DNA of 64,000 bases from Acanthosepion pharaonis (lineage: Eukaryota > Mollusca > Cephalopoda > Sepiida > Sepiidae), in the NCBI GenBank assembly GCA_903632075.3, contig CAHIKZ030003327.1:2728501-2792500 (forward strand), in the 5' to 3' direction. The position numbers and the translations under genes were made by a program. A model generated the notes under the pieces. That model saw nothing but the letters and a program-made list of their open reading frames with translations. It ran no database searches and was not told the origin of the DNA. This document shows positions 32,860-45,486 of this stretch, in pieces. The number at the start of each line of letters is the position of its first letter. The stretch's first letter is position 1.

Positions 32860-34600
32860 AGCAGGGTTGACTCATTCAATTTTTGTAAATTGTAAATAAA
32901 GTGTTTTTTTTGGGGTTTTTTTTTTTACAAACATACCTAAATATCTTTATTTGTGTTGTTTTTTTTGTTTTGTTTTTTTTTGTTTGTTTTTTTTTTATAT
33001 TTGAACAAAATGCTATCATATCGCACTTATGATAGAATTCAAGAAAGATGGAAGACATGAATGTCAAGCCAGCATTTATTTAACACCATTTCATTGTTTG
33101 GACTCTATCTCTCAATATTTTAGCAGGAAGAAGTGTTTACCGTTCTTTTCTTCTTCTTTTTTACCACAGATGCCGAGAAACTTCATTTTGAGAAAATAAG
33201 GCTTAAATACCGTTTATTGGGTAGAACAATATACAGTGATAATAATTACGGTAGCGATAAATGAATTCAAAGAAAAACTAAAAATAACAAATAATAGATT
33301 AAATACGATACGTCTACTATAGTGCTTCAATAAACAATACGACCTAATTACAATTATTGATAAAATAAAGCGGTGACAAACGCTTAAATATCGTTGTCCG
33401 ATAACGCAATTTTGTTGTCAATAACGCAATTTTGTACTTGTCAAAATATTATGATGAGATTGCATCATTATTTTACTAAATAAGGCATATTCCATTAGGC
33501 CAACTCTTTCATTCAAATCAGTGTTTAACTCCAGGACTGTCTGCCCGGTAAATAGTAGTCAAAAATAATTATACTAAAATTTGAATTATCACCAGTTTCG
33601 GAGATTCTACATTTACTTCTTTCTCTACATCGACAGTGATACACATCTTCAGAGCAATATATTAAATGTTGATTTTTAGACATCTGGATCTTCAACTGGA
33701 AAAGTTATGCAATATTCTTTCTATTTGCTCTTCGGTTGGATTTTGTACTGTATTAAGCTACACTTAATCCTAATCCGTTGGAGCGGTTATGGAATATTTC
33801 ACGCACTTTTATATAAATCATTGTCAAGGGAGATAACTCGCTGAATTAAATAATGAGTTATTTCCCATAACTCAATAATCCTAAACAAGGATTTCCTCAA
33901 CATGCCAGCCTAAAAACCTTATTTACCAATTCAGACCATTTCCTTTTGGCCTTTTCTAGCCTTTCTTTCATATCATGTCTGTGAGCAGCAGTATATGCAT
34001 GCTGAAAAAACTTAATAAAACAATTCCTTAAATTAATTAAATCTCACTTGTCTTTCGTATTTAATGAAAGATTTTTAAGATTAAAGGTTGCTGTTCATAT
34101 ACATATATATATATAATACGGTTATGACTTTTTAAAAAAGATAATTGATTTCCTGTATGATAATTCGATGAACTTTTAATCAAAGATAATTAAGAAGGGC
34201 TTAAATTGGTTTATATTTTTTTTTTAAATGTTACCCTCAACACGAAAGTTCTAAAATCGTATATAAATAAAACAATAGCTATACTATGTCTGTTCAGAGT
34301 TTTCTAGAACTTTATGGAAACTTCTAGAACTTGTTCTTGTTTATTTATAGGTTTTATGTTATGCTATAGCGATAAACTGCTAAATGCGTTTAAAATACAT
34401 AAATATTATTTAATTACGTCATTAGTAAATTGAAAAATGAAACTTCTAAAATATTTTGATTGTTTTCTCTTGTTGCATATATGTTAAAAACCGTATTTTT
34501 GATTTTGGGGTGAACTAAAAAGAAATTATTGCACTTTTCATTGTCTTTGAACAAAAGTTCATCGATTTCTAACACAGGGACATATGTATACAAAAGGTCA
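32860..34600. other. No gene seen; AT-rich with T runs
   Basis: Long T and A homopolymers at 32905-33000. The minus strand at 33655-33590 has CTGAAGA and a distant CGAAAC, another possible relic of the hammerhead-like class. No exon recognised. Confidence 0.45.
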
Positions 34601-34604
34601 TAAC

Positions 34605-34610
<6 letters not shown>

Positions 34611-34675
<65 letters not shown>

Positions 34676-34994
34676 TATGCAAACTTAGGTAATCTGTATG
34701 GGTAGACCTGAGGAGGATGATATCAGAGAGCTCAATGTAAAATTCAGAGCAGATATGTTTGAATAAAAGACAGACCACGTTAAGATTCCATGTAATAAGC
34801 TATTTCAACATAACCCCTTTAATAGGGTTCTGGATCATCAGACTTTACTTCCAAAAGCTGAAATGAAAAATGAAAAGAAATTCACACGTTTTTTACGGAC
34901 CTCATCAAGTATACGTAAATTTAACGAAGTATCTATAAATAACAACGTTAAACATAAAAAATGTCTTTAATAAATAAATTGTCGGACCTTGTCC

Positions 34995-35041
<47 letters not shown>
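34611..35041. mobile_element. (TA)n-bracketed unit H4, copy 1
   Basis: (TA)n at 34611-34671 and 34999-35041. The right end (ttaataaataaattgtcgga, ccttgtccatt) is also the right end of the unit at 40340-40631. Inside, the minus strand at 34915-34885 reads CTTGATGA with GGTCC but no paired stem. Confidence 0.65.
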
Positions 35042-35046
<5 letters not shown>

Positions 35047-35860
35047 TATTTTCTATATGAACCTATCGCGACAAAGAAATTTCTGTGTTTCAAAACTGAA
35101 AGTACAATTGTAAATTTAATTATAAAAATTAAACTATAATCCAGAGTTTCGTTCCATTGTCAAGCGATGCTAGGAATAACTTTCTAAGCAATTTACTTAA
35201 TTTATAAGCGCAAACAATCTCAATATTTTTAGTTGTTATGGTTAAGAAAAACCTTTTGATTAGGGGTGGTGGGGTTTTAATTTCCCTAGATAACTTATGT
35301 ATCAAATATAAGTTACTTACAAAGCTAGGTTAAGGTGGGGCGGGGGTGTCTGCTCACATACAGAGACATATCTTTTCAGCGTGTCGGCGTTTTCAATGAC
35401 AAAAAATTAAATTCATATTTTTATACAAAAAATTGTCTAAATGGGTCATCTATATGAGTAAGTCATATATTTAATATTTAAATTTTGTTGCTAAATAATT
35501 AAAGTACCATTCCTCCTTCTAATAACTAATAGACTATACAGTATTTATACAATTGAATATATTATAATTTAATTTCGTATTTAAAAAAATTATTAATCAA
35601 TGATCAAATACAAATATGTTTCATATCTCTTCTTTTTTACTTTTTTGCCAAAATTAATTACTCTCTAGGGAGAATATTTGACAATGCCTACAAAAATTTC
35701 CTCTTTCATTTCTTCGATTTGGTAAATTTTTATTTTTCAGAAACTTAATAATGTATATTTTTTCATGCATGCACAAAGGACATGGGTCATTTAATTACCT
35801 ACAAGCTCTAGCTTTTCTTATTAATTTCCATTTTACTGTTGGTGTTTTATCGGTTTCTGA
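35042..35860. other. No gene seen; AT-rich
   Basis: A good acceptor-like tttttatttttcag ends at 35744, but the frames after it are short or run into TA repeats, so no exon is called. Confidence 0.45.
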
Positions 35861-35861
35861 T

Positions 35862-35867
<6 letters not shown>

Positions 35868-35913
<46 letters not shown>

Positions 35914-35941
35914 ATGCATGTAAGTATATATATATATATTT

Positions 35942-36004
<63 letters not shown>
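35868..36004. repeat. Compound (TA)n/(TG)n microsatellite
   Basis: TA, TG and TA blocks in series, about 135 bp. Confidence 0.95.
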
Positions 36005-36006
<2 letters not shown>

Positions 36007-36185
36007 GTTTGCATACGTTTGTAGTTTAATGGTTTCGTTAGGGATGAACTACTGACCATTTTGTTTGCACCTTTTATTAAATTAAGTGAATATTTATTTG
36101 CTTATCTGTGTATGCATTCTAACGTACGAATATACAGTGGCTATCTAATTATTTGGTTGATATCTACACACACACAGACACACAC

Positions 36186-36188
<3 letters not shown>

Positions 36189-36247
<59 letters not shown>

Positions 36248-36458
36248 GAAATATAGTTTGAAGGTGTGGTATATTTATGAGATAAAGTGCACAATATCAG
36301 AGATAGAGCGTGTGTAAATATAAATATAAAATTAAACATTGAAGTCAACACTCAGAGGCGACAGGTTGTTTCATGCTAGAGGCAATCTTCAGGCCGCGAA
36401 TTGCGATTACGTCTAGCATGAAACTGCCTGTAACCTCTGAGTGTTGACTTCAATGTTC

Positions 36459-36530
<72 letters not shown>
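36189..36530. mobile_element. (TA)n-bracketed palindrome H1, copy 3
   Basis: (TA)n 36189-36244, then the distal part gataaagtgcacaatatcag, agatagagcgtgtgtaaata, then both arms in full (attgaagtcaacactcagag ... ctctgagtgttgacttcaat) around a short centre, then (TA)n 36463-36530. This is the clearest copy. Confidence 0.88.
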
Positions 36531-36543
<13 letters not shown>

Positions 36544-36779
36544 ACATACAGGCGATTTATAAATTATACAAAAATATCTTGAAATACTAAAGAGTAAAAT
36601 AAATAACCCATAGAGGTTGATATGCCACTAAAGAAAATCGGATGGATTTCAACCCACAATGGCACTAGCTGCTCGGTCGATGAATGATTAATGTTTCCTT
36701 ATAAGGAAACTTTTACGATTAAAGTTTCATTTTGTTTTTGTTTTTCCATATTTCCTGTATTTACTATGTCATGTGAGTG

Positions 36780-37190
36780 TTCAATTCTCCAGACTCACTT
36801 TCATTATTAGGTGCCCTAAATGTTTTACTTGTCTCTTTTTTTATTGTAAATATGATTCTTATACGTATTTTTCTTAAAAACACATGATTACACACACGCT
36901 CCATTCATGGTATCCTCAACATTCGTCGGTAGAACATCGTCTCTATCGCTTCAAGTTTCTTTTTCATCTTTAGGAGATTGTCTAGCATTCACTAATTTTT
37001 TCATGTCTCCGTTATGTAACTTCCATAATGTATTGCACCTTTTGCTAGCATAAAATACAAGCGCGATCATTAACATGAAAACTTTCAATTTCATACTCTC
37101 AACCATTCTTTGAATTTCTGATTTCAAGTCTCTTCTTTATCCATGAGGATATTGTCCAACATAAATTGCAATATTTTTCATTCATGTTCC
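36780..37190 (-). mobile_element. LINE C-terminal tail (RTE-like), partly duplicated
   Basis: The minus strand reads KKKLEAIETMFYRRMLRIPW, then MERV, later RQVKHLGHLIMKVSLEN with frame slips. A second copy of the 'SWIKKRLEI' segment lies at 37080-37180. Confidence 0.65.
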
Positions 37191-37194
37191 CCCC

Positions 37195-37545
37195 ATACAA
37201 GGCCGAAGAACCATTCAAGGTAGAGGTTAAAAAAAAGGCAAGTGCTGTTCATGAGATGATGTAGGAAAGATTACGATTAATTTTTTTTTTTACGACTTTA
37301 AAAAGTAAGATTGTAGTGATCGGAAAAAAACATATTGCCGAGAGTCTGTTCCACAAAGCAGCAGTTTTTCTCAAACTGTCCAAATAGAAATTACTTCATA
37401 TTAATGGATTACGAAAGTACTGGGGATGATTCATTGGTGTGTATATGGCATGATGGGTCTCATGTACAAATGTTATATATAAGTATCTTTAGTCCGTGCG
37501 TTTTATATATGAAAATTATTCGAAATTTCTGATATGGTGACTGTT
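37195..37545 (-). mobile_element. LINE 3' end fragment (family A)
   Basis: Minus strand: KTAALWNRLSAICF and, at the end, NLYLEWFFGLVWGE. Aligned end for end with 60297-60720 on the same strand. Confidence 0.7.
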
Positions 37546-37549
37546 TGGA

Positions 37550-38930
37550 TGCCATTTTTTTATTATTTGGAATTTGGTGACTGTGTTGTTTTTATTTTAT
37601 TTTAACTAATTTTAATTAATTAATTTTAATTCCTAATTAGCGATTCTTCATAAAGAAATAAAATTTCAAATCTCATTAAATTCTTGCAGGACTGAACTAC
37701 TGACCCTGTCGATATATTATTATCGATCTCTAAAGACATTCAGAGATGATTGACTGGGCTTTCATTGATCGATTATGGCCTATTAAACATTGAGTAAAAT
37801 ATATTTATGAATAGATCGGTTGCATGCTGGAATATGTATGGTAACAACGTTCTTTTAACTTCTAGTTAGGACGTGTTGCTTTCATTTTGAAAGAATGTCT
37901 TTGAGACAGGGTTAAATCCACTTCTACCTTCGTTCTTGGAATATCTACAAATAGGCGAATCTAAACTTGTGCAAAACAAATCTCCCATGATGTCATCATT
38001 TATGGTTTAAGTATATTCATTTTTATGTAAATTATTCATTTTTATGCAAATTTATTTATAATTTTGATTGATTATTATTATCGGATTTGCCGGCCGATTA
38101 AATGCACCAAACAATTACCCTGCATCCAATACAGACAGCAGTATCATGAAGACCACGAAAAAGTGAGGTTCGACAAGAATGAGTGCACACATAGAGCTTA
38201 GCTCTGAAACTCGAACTCCTGGAAGTGAACAAACATGATATCAATAAAAATATCCCTGAAATACATTTTTTTGTCTGTGTCCCACATCTATGTTTTCCTT
38301 TTTCTTTTTTTTCCCTGTGTAATTTCTATATATTTTTTCTCCTTTCTGTCTTTTTTATTTTCACTTTTGTTTTTAAGTTCCTCTTTCACATTTCAATTGT
38401 TTGCATTTTTTTAGTTTTTTTTTCATTTTTCTTTAATTTTAAAAAATGTTTTAAAATTCTTCCAAACAGAGTATAGGGTAGGTTATGAAGTTTTTAAGTG
38501 AAGACTATATTTACTGAGCGAAAATTAAAAGCTTAATACAAATAATGCTACCAAAACTTTTTACCATAATTAAAAATATGTTTTGTGCGTCAAAATTTAT
38601 ATTTTTTTAGTATGATATCTCATAATTGACATTATGTTTAAAAGGTCACATATTTCAAGGCTTGTCTCCTCCTTGAGGAAAGCCCGTTGATATATGAAGG
38701 TTTTATCTCACTTTCAGTAATTAAATTAAAAGTTTAACTGAGATAATAAAATTATCTCATTTATCAATTTAAACAATTAATAACTGAGTGTGATATTTTA
38801 ATTATTAATAAAATAAATATTTTATCAGTTATCTCTTTATCTTTTATTTTTAAATACTTTTGTTGCATTTACTGGTTTCTCAAAGGAGCCTTTTTATTAT
38901 GAACTAAAAAGAAAAAAAATAATATATACA
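37550..38930. other. No gene seen
   Basis: AT-rich. A pyrimidine-rich block at 38260-38460 gives an artefactual open frame. A B-box-like ggagttcgagtttc (minus, about 38205-38222) may be a SINE scrap. Confidence 0.45.
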
Positions 38931-38944
38931 TTATTTGGACTTCT

Positions 38945-39260
38945 TTTTCGCCATATTTATTACAACGTTTCGGCTGTTGTACGCTCCGGCCTTCTTCAGG
39001 TGGTTGGAATGTCGAACAGAACCCTTTATTTCATTCACTGGGGTAGACTGTTCTAGTTCCACGTGCCATGTTTAATTTATCATTTATTGTCAGTTATCTC
39101 CTGTTAATTCCCCCTCTGAAAGTTTTCCTCTGCCTTAACCGGGTATTGAACTCACATTCTTTGGGTCCTGTCACTGGATCTATCCAATGCCTTTATTCAC
39201 TGTGCCATGTGACCTTAAGGACAGCTGTGAATGAATTTCTGGGTATTATAAACCTAATAT
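38945..39260 (-). repeat. tRNA-derived SINE, family C, nearly full copy
   Basis: Minus orientation: an A-box-like tggcacagtgaataaagg near 39213, a B-box-like gagttcaatacccgg near 39150, the body, then the tail with ccacctgaagaaggccgg and ccgaaacgttg at 38999-38965. Confidence 0.75.
38967..38999 (-). other. Hammerhead-like core in a SINE tail
   Basis: CTGAAGA, A, GGCCG, ten-base loop, CAGCC, GAAAC, GTT. Four of five stem II pairs hold. Confidence 0.4.
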
Positions 39261-39299
39261 AATATATATAATATATGTTAGAATTAGCTTTATATTTGA

Positions 39300-39685
39300 T
39301 TGTCTTCCTACCGTCCCCTTAGTTTCTTATAAAATTAAACAAGTTACATTTGTTTCACATCTATGATACATGCTTGCTACTGGCTTATAGTTTGTATTAA
39401 ATTCTTGTCTCCCACTCATAATTTTGTCTAGGATTATATATCAAACCACATTTTACCATGATCAAAACTCCCCCTTTTTAGCGTGAGTCTAACATCTAAT
39501 TGGTTAATCAGGGTAAACCCACAAGCCTCATTTGAATTATGTTCTGTTATTATCTGCTCCTGAAATGTAAAAATAATTTTTTACTCAACAGTTAGTTACT
39601 ATCGCCTGAAGAAGTACATTTTGAGTGCTGAAACATTAAAGCTATTGTGCAATGATTTTTATCATGTTTTTGTTTTAATATCATA

Positions 39686-39725
<40 letters not shown>

Positions 39726-40330
39726 CAACATTATTTACCTTTTTCCGTTTTGGTGGGTCTAAGAGAGGACAAAAATTTGTAAATTCTACCACAACCTCTT
39801 TGAGTAGACGCCTCTGATGCCACTTATCTGACCAATGTGCTATAAACGAGCATTTAGCCATCCACAATTTACAACTCTTAAGGAAGATTCTGGTCGATGA
39901 CAGCAGCATTTTATATAGATTACATTACCAAAAACACCACGCTCTGAAAGAGTCCGTTTAGCTTAAACATTTTGCATGAAGTATAAATCTCAAATTATTC
40001 AACTGCGGAAATGCTTTGTTAAAGGTTTTTTTTGTTTTTGTTTTTCTTTTGAAATATAATGATTCAAGCCCCGCTCAACTCACGAAGCCCGGAATAAACA
40101 CTCCTACTAGAATCCAAACAGCAAAAAATACATCTTAAACAGTCAAACATGGAAATAAATTAACAACGTCTAAAAACAAACACGCTTGAAAATGGCTATA
40201 GAAGTGGGCGAAAGCACTTGGGACAATGGGCAATACGGAAAATTTTTGCACTCCTTTAATGTTGGAAAAACTACAAAAAATTAATCAAATTTGTCTGTCA
40301 TATTCAACGAAACATGTTTAAAAGAATGAC
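39300..40330. other. No gene seen; (TA)n at 39690-39722
   Basis: Contains a hammerhead-like core at 39606. No exon was recognised. Confidence 0.5.
39606..39634 (+). other. Hammerhead-like core with intact stem II
   Basis: CTGAAGA, AGTAC, loop attttga, GTGCT, GAAAC, ATT. Five stem II pairs including one G-U pair. A (TA)n array follows at 39690. Confidence 0.4.
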
Positions 40331-40336
40331 TGCTGC

Positions 40337-40339
<3 letters not shown>

Positions 40340-40376
<37 letters not shown>

Positions 40377-40599
40377 TAAAGACATTTTTTATTTATGTTT
40401 AACGTTGTTATTTTATGAATGATACAAATATTTAAAAAATTCTCGGACATTTATGATAAACAGTATTATTTAAACATTTTTATCATAAAATGAGAAATTT
40501 TCATTAAATTCTCGGACATTTGTATCTATAAAATAACAACGTTAAAACATAAATAAAAATGTGTTTAATAAATAAATTGTCGGACCTCGTCCATTTCTT

Positions 40600-40631
<32 letters not shown>
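40340..40631. mobile_element. (TA)n-bracketed palindrome H4, copy 2
   Basis: (TA)n 40340-40372 and 40602-40631. Arms atttattaaagacatttttt, taacgttgttattttat on the left; ataaaataacaacgtta and gtgtttaataaataaattgt on the right. The centre has two copies of attctcggacattt. No coding content. Confidence 0.85.
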
Positions 40632-40636
<5 letters not shown>

Positions 40637-42055
40637 TGTATGTTCCTTTTCTGATGTATGTAAGAATATTATTGAGGGGTGCTAGTCTCGGGAAAATTTC
40701 ACTAAGGAGGGGGCATCGGTAGTAATAGTGGCGGGGGCTGGGTTATTTAGGGATTTGGCCCGGCTGCACGCACTAGAACTCCTCACATTAAATTAACTTT
40801 GTATTACATTCTGCCAGCGTGGGGCGCCAAGAAAATACAATTGCTTTTCAGCCCATTGGTTGGAATCAAAGTATAGGCTCAATTAGTATCAGTTTAATCT
40901 GATTCTCACCTTCTACATCAAATCTTCACTTCTTTCTTTAATTTTACCACTGTATTTTCTCCCATTTCTATGCGATCAAACGGAATAGTCCATTATTTAT
41001 GAGATATTGGCAGGGCGTAATGGTCATGCAAACTAGCGAAGAAAGGAACAAGCACAATTATAATAGGATCTCTTATTTGGATTAATCAATATTATATTTA
41101 TTTATTTTTTAATTATTTAAGTGTATCTTCTTTTAATCCGACCAATATTTGATCCAAACCTTTTTAATCCCTTTGACTATTCTGTTTATCGCCACAAATC
41201 CAATTTGAAGATGTGAATCCTTTAATCTGTCCTTTTAATCCAGTCAATATTTGATCCAAACGTTTTATTCATATTCCTTTATGTTTCTGTGATTCCATAG
41301 AAATTCTTGAACCTGGTAGGTGTATTATACTTTTACCTGTATTATATAATGAAACTTAAAATGGCTAATCCACCATGGTGCCTGAAACAGAAGACGGTTT
41401 AGAAGAATGGAATCTCTCTATATATTATACATTAAATAGTATAATTCTCATGAATTTTGATAAAAATCAACGACAACAAAGAACTAATGATATTTAATAA
41501 ATAAGCGGTTAAAACAAGCGAGGCAAATTTCATTGATATTTCAACAATTTTGTACACCATAATCAGTTTTTACATTTTTTACAAATTTTACACAGACAGG
41601 AAAATACTAGCGAAATTCATTTTTCATTTTTTTTTCTAAATCCAACGTGATTTCTAAATATGAAGAATTCGTAATTTATAGACACAATTTTTTTTTTTAA
41701 ATTGTAGCGTGGAAAGTGTTTCAAATCTCTCAGCATCATTGACTCACTCGCAGAGAATGCGAAATTCACAGCCTCTGGTCTTCGTCAAGCAGAATTTGAT
41801 TGAAACGTTAGCAACAGGTAAATAAATGGCTCAATAAAGAGAATGCCATGCATTCAAAAGCAACTCAAGCTTGGTGTTTTCGGCGCAGAGCCGACATAAA
41901 ATAATATTAAACCAAATCATGAAGCAACGACTTCTGAAGCTGTTTGCTCAATCGGAGTTATTCTGGAAATTGCACACTTACACCCACACACCCACACACA
42001 CCCACGCACATATATGCAGTTCTAAAGAAGTGATGAATTTTATTGATTAATTCGA
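40632..42055. other. No gene seen
   Basis: A G-rich scrap at 40670-40760 resembles ends of hAT-like elements but lacks a partner. 41140-41280 has a short imperfect direct repeat (ccagtcaatatttgatccaa). No exons recognised. Confidence 0.45.
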
Positions 42056-42059
42056 CAAA

Positions 42060-42479
42060 TTTTATTACTTAAACATTATTTTTATTGGTTACCCATATTT
42101 GAGTAGACGTTCCGCTTATTTATTAAAGAATTTAATTATTTTCATCTACCGGCGTAAATATTCGAGAAATCTTATTAAAGAAAAAAAATGCATTCACTCT
42201 CCGGCAGGATTCGAATTTGCGTCCCCCTTGGCAGATCGTTAGATCCGACTTGCTTTCGTTGCCGAGCCGGTCTAATCATCGTCGGATCTAAAGACTGTTT
42301 CACCTGCCAAGAGAGACACAGGTTCGAATGCTGTCGGAGAGTACACATTTTTCCTTTAAAAAGATTTCTCAAATATCCGCGCTGGTAGATGAAAATAAAT
42401 AATTATACTGTTTTATAAATGAACGGAACGTCAACTCAAATATGGGTAACCACTAAAAATAGCGTTTAAGTAATAAAAT
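42060..42479. repeat. Palindromic head-to-head SINE dimer, about 420 bp
   Basis: The whole segment is an imperfect palindrome. The left end ttttattacttaaacattat, ggttacccatatttgag is inverted at the right end as ctcaaatatgggtaacca, gcgtttaagtaataaaa. Both arms hold a B-box-like site (ttcgaatcctgcc on the minus strand, ggttcgaatgctgtcgg on the plus strand). An A-box-like gccgagccggtctaa lies near the centre (42262). Two inverted copies of one tRNA-linked SINE explain it. Confidence 0.8.
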
Positions 42480-42544
42480 GTATATCTGTATTTACAAGTC
42501 TGTTTAAAGTACACAGATAAGGAATTCTTTCGTCGACACTTTTC

Positions 42545-42660
42545 TTATTCCTCTACAGTAATTTGCCAAACTTTCTTCCTTTAGCCATTATTAAAATTCA
42601 ATGATCGTTTGTCAAAAAACTGCGATTTTTTTCTTTAATGACAATTATTCCATAATTAAG
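42545..42660 (+). repeat. Dispersed repeat E, copy 1
   Basis: The attattaaaattcaatgat, caaaaaactgcgattttttt, ctttaatgac series matches 45655-45720. Confidence 0.55.
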
Positions 42661-42689
42661 AAGCAAGTTTAATTCGAATAGTTTCTTCC

Positions 42690-42910
42690 CAAGAACCGAT
42701 ACTTTATTGAACCGACCCCCGAGTTGTTGATTCTCTGATTTCTACAATCTTAACTTGTCTTCAAGTCTAGGATCAATCATAATCTTTCCTACATATCATC
42801 ATAATCTTCGCTTCTGAGCGCCTCCTTTTACATCCTTAAAACAATATCATTCAGTAGCCCTCTACCTTGAGTGGCTCTTTGGTTTTGTACTGGGTGATCA
42901 AATAGTAAAA
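42690..42910 (+). mobile_element. LINE 3' end fragment (family A)
   Basis: It ends ctaccttgagtggctctttg, gttttgtactgggtgat, coding the family-A ending L-E-W-L-F-G-F-V-L-G-D. Confidence 0.6.
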
Positions 42911-43204
42911 AAACTTTGGTAAAATCTTGCTAAAATAATCTGTGATCCTAGGAGAGTAAGAACAAAAAACCAGCGAGTAAACATTTCTTGTCCGTAGACT
43001 TCAACTAAACTTGTAGGATTCATTTTATGTTCTTAAAAGACGGGCGTGGGTCTTAAACTGTTTATTCGTTAACGGTCTTTAAATTTCACGCTGATATTTG
43101 CTCTCTGAGACAGACATAACATACGTCGGTATATAAGCATATACAAGTATGTTTAAATTAAACGGTTAAGGAAATGTATTTTCTGTCGTAACCTTTCTTA
43201 TTTC

Positions 43205-43295
43205 TCTAGAGCAGGCCTGCACAAAATACGACCCGCTGGTTGCATGTGGCCCATGAGGCTACCTAGTGAGACTAGAGAGGGGGTTCTCAAAAGAC
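43205..43295 (+). mobile_element. hAT-like element end fragment
   Basis: gagcaggcctgcacaaaata, cgacccgctggttgcatgtg, gcccatgagg resembles the common 'gcccgcggg...catgtggccc' end of non-autonomous hAT elements. The other end was not found. Confidence 0.4.
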
Positions 43296-43394
43296 TCAAT
43301 TTTTTTTCTGTTCAGCAGAATAAATTTGATAACTGATCACGTACAAAAAGATTTTGTGGAAGTATGATTTTATTCAACCAATATTTAAGTTATT

Positions 43395-43665
43395 TATACT
43401 CGGGCTATTGTCATCATCTTTGTTGTTTTTATCTCAACGTTTCCGCCTTCTTCAGGTCTTTATCGATCTACATTGAATTAGGAGATTAACCCTTTATTGC
43501 ATCTATGTGGTTTGACTGTTCTCGTTTTATTAATCATGTGTACAGATATCGACTAGTTCTTACGAGACAATAGGCTAATGTATAAAAACGTTAGGTTGTG
43601 CATTTCGTAACATCGTGGTTGTGGGTTCAATCCCTGGGTCAAACGGTGTGTACTTGCACTCTGTG
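43395..43665 (-). repeat. SINE-C tail fragment plus tRNA-like piece
   Basis: The minus strand has a cctgaagaaggc... gaaacgttgaga tail at 43465-43430 with a shortened stem. A separate plus-strand B-box-like gtgggttcaatccctgg lies near 43620. Confidence 0.5.
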
Positions 43666-43711
43666 GAAATGAGCGAGCAATAGCTGAACATTACTAATTA
43701 AAAATAAGAAC

Positions 43712-44173
43712 TATCTCTCCTCTCTCTCTCTCTCTCTGTGTTTTTATTCTCCCCTCTTTCCTTGTCTATCTCTCTCTCTCGCTTTATATGTCTCTTTCTA
43801 TCTCCTCTCTCTCTCTATCTCTCTCTCTCTCTGTTTCTTTCTCCATGTCTGTTTCTGTCCTCCACTCTCTATATGCCTCTTTCTATCTCTCCCTGTCTCT
43901 CCATGTCTGTTTCTATCCCCCACCTGTCTCTCTGCTTCTATTTCCCTCTTTATTTATATATCTACTTTTATCCCCGTCTGTTTTTAACTACCTTTCTCTC
44001 TATGACTGTTTCTCTCTCGCTTTCTCTATATCTCTCTCTCCCCCATGCATGCTTCTATCTCCCTCTGTCTCCATGTTTGTTTTGCTTTCCCTCTATTTCT
44101 ATGACTGTTTTTGTCTCCCTCTCTCTATATATATCTGTTTCTATATCCCCTTTCTACCCCCCCTCTCTCTCTC

Positions 44174-44179
<6 letters not shown>
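43712..44179 (+). repeat. Long (CT)-rich polypyrimidine tract
   Basis: About 470 bp of 'tctctctc', 'tctatctccctc' and 'atgtctgtttct' variants, running into (TA)n. It gives long serine/leucine frames in two phases that are low-complexity artefacts. Confidence 0.9.
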
Positions 44180-44242
<63 letters not shown>

Positions 44243-44407
44243 GAATTATTCATACAAAACTAATGCAAAGGTTAATGATTTAAATGGCGAGACATCCATC
44301 TCGCAAACGATTCAAATAGTACACAAAAACCTCTAAATCCGTTATGCATGAGTTGATCCTTGTTTATATAAATTTCTGCCGTATTAGTTGTTATTTTTAC
44401 TACAAGC

Positions 44408-44435
44408 TTTCGTCTGTTCCTACAGACATCGTCAG
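44408..44435 (-). other. Hammerhead-like core with intact stem II
   Basis: CTGACGA, T, GTCTGT, AGGA, ACAGAC, GAAAG, CTTGTA. Six stem II pairs. Confidence 0.45.
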
Positions 44436-45226
44436 GTATATAATAGATGTTGTTCTTGGTTTTTTCTCTTAGTAATAAGAGGACATCGAAAATATATGTG
44501 TATTGTATCCGAAATGCTATTAAAAATGAGTTATTGGTTTTGAACGCGCCAAAGCAACGCTGAGTTTGATTTTGAATTTTTTTTAAAATGTCTGCGTCTA
44601 TACCAAATATGGTAATGAACAAATGTTTTACTGGTAAATTTTTTACTGTCAAAGTGGCATGAACTATATTGTTCAATAATTACAGTAATGTCGCACTTAT
44701 TAACCAAAAGTCGCACATGGATCAGATATTTAAATTACAATAAACGTGCAATCAATTTACAAATACATGAATTATTCATACAAAACTAATGCAAAGGTTA
44801 ATGATTTAAATGGCGAGACATCCATCTCGCAAACGATTCAAATAGTACACAAAAACCTCTAAATCCGTTATGCATGAGTTGATCCTTGTTTATATAAATT
44901 TCTGCCGTATTAGTTGTTATTTTTTTACAACTACAGACATCGTCAGTATATAATAGATGTTGTTCTTGGTTTTTCAAACTCAGCGTTCTGTTTCCATTTT
45001 ACACAATACATTTCGGACATATATTTTCGATGTCAGGTATATAATAGATGTTGTTCTTGGTTTTTCAAACGACATTAACAATAAGTTTGCTTTGGCGCGT
45101 TAGACGCAGACATTTAAAAAAACCAATAACGTTCATTTTTAATAGCATTTCGGATACAATACACATATATTTTCGATGTCCTCTTATTACTAAGTTCAAA
45201 AACCAAGAACAACATCTATTATATAC

Positions 45227-45255
45227 CTGAAGATGTCTGTAGGAACAGACGAAAG
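45227..45255 (+). other. Hammerhead-like core with intact stem II
   Basis: CTGAAGA, T, GTCTGT, AGGA, ACAGAC, GAAAG, CTTGTA. It differs from the copy in the opposite arm only at the variable core base. Confidence 0.45.
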
Positions 45256-45449
45256 CTTGTAGTAAAATAACAACTAATACGGCAGAAATTTATATAAACA
45301 AGGATCAACTCATGCATAACGGATTTAGAGGTTTTTGTGTACTATTTGAATCGTTTGCGAGATGGATGTCTCGCCATTTAAATCATTAACCTTTGCATTA
45401 GTTTTGTATGAATAATTCATGTATTTGTAAATTGATTGCACGTTTATTG

Positions 45450-45482
<33 letters not shown>

Positions 45483-45486
<4 letters not shown>

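Larger units (their letters stand above)
44180..45482. mobile_element. (TA)n-bracketed palindromic unit H5, copy 3
   Basis: (TA)n 44180-44239 and 45451-45482. The arm gaattattcatacaaaacta, atgcaaaggttaatgattta occurs at 44243, again as a direct near-identical copy at 44767, and inverted at about 45375-45425. The direct copies are nearly identical over about 200 bp, so the duplication is recent. Cores lie at 44435-44408 (-) and 45227 (+). Confidence 0.85.

Noticed and set aside
35745..35870. Exon after the acceptor-like tttttatttttcag
   Set aside because: One frame stops quickly; the other runs into TA repeats without a donor.
43738..44336. Two overlapping plus-strand frames of 168 and 182 codons rich in Ser, Leu and Tyr
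   Set aside because: They translate a polypyrimidine tract and a (TA)n array. Two phases are open at once and no domain is seen.
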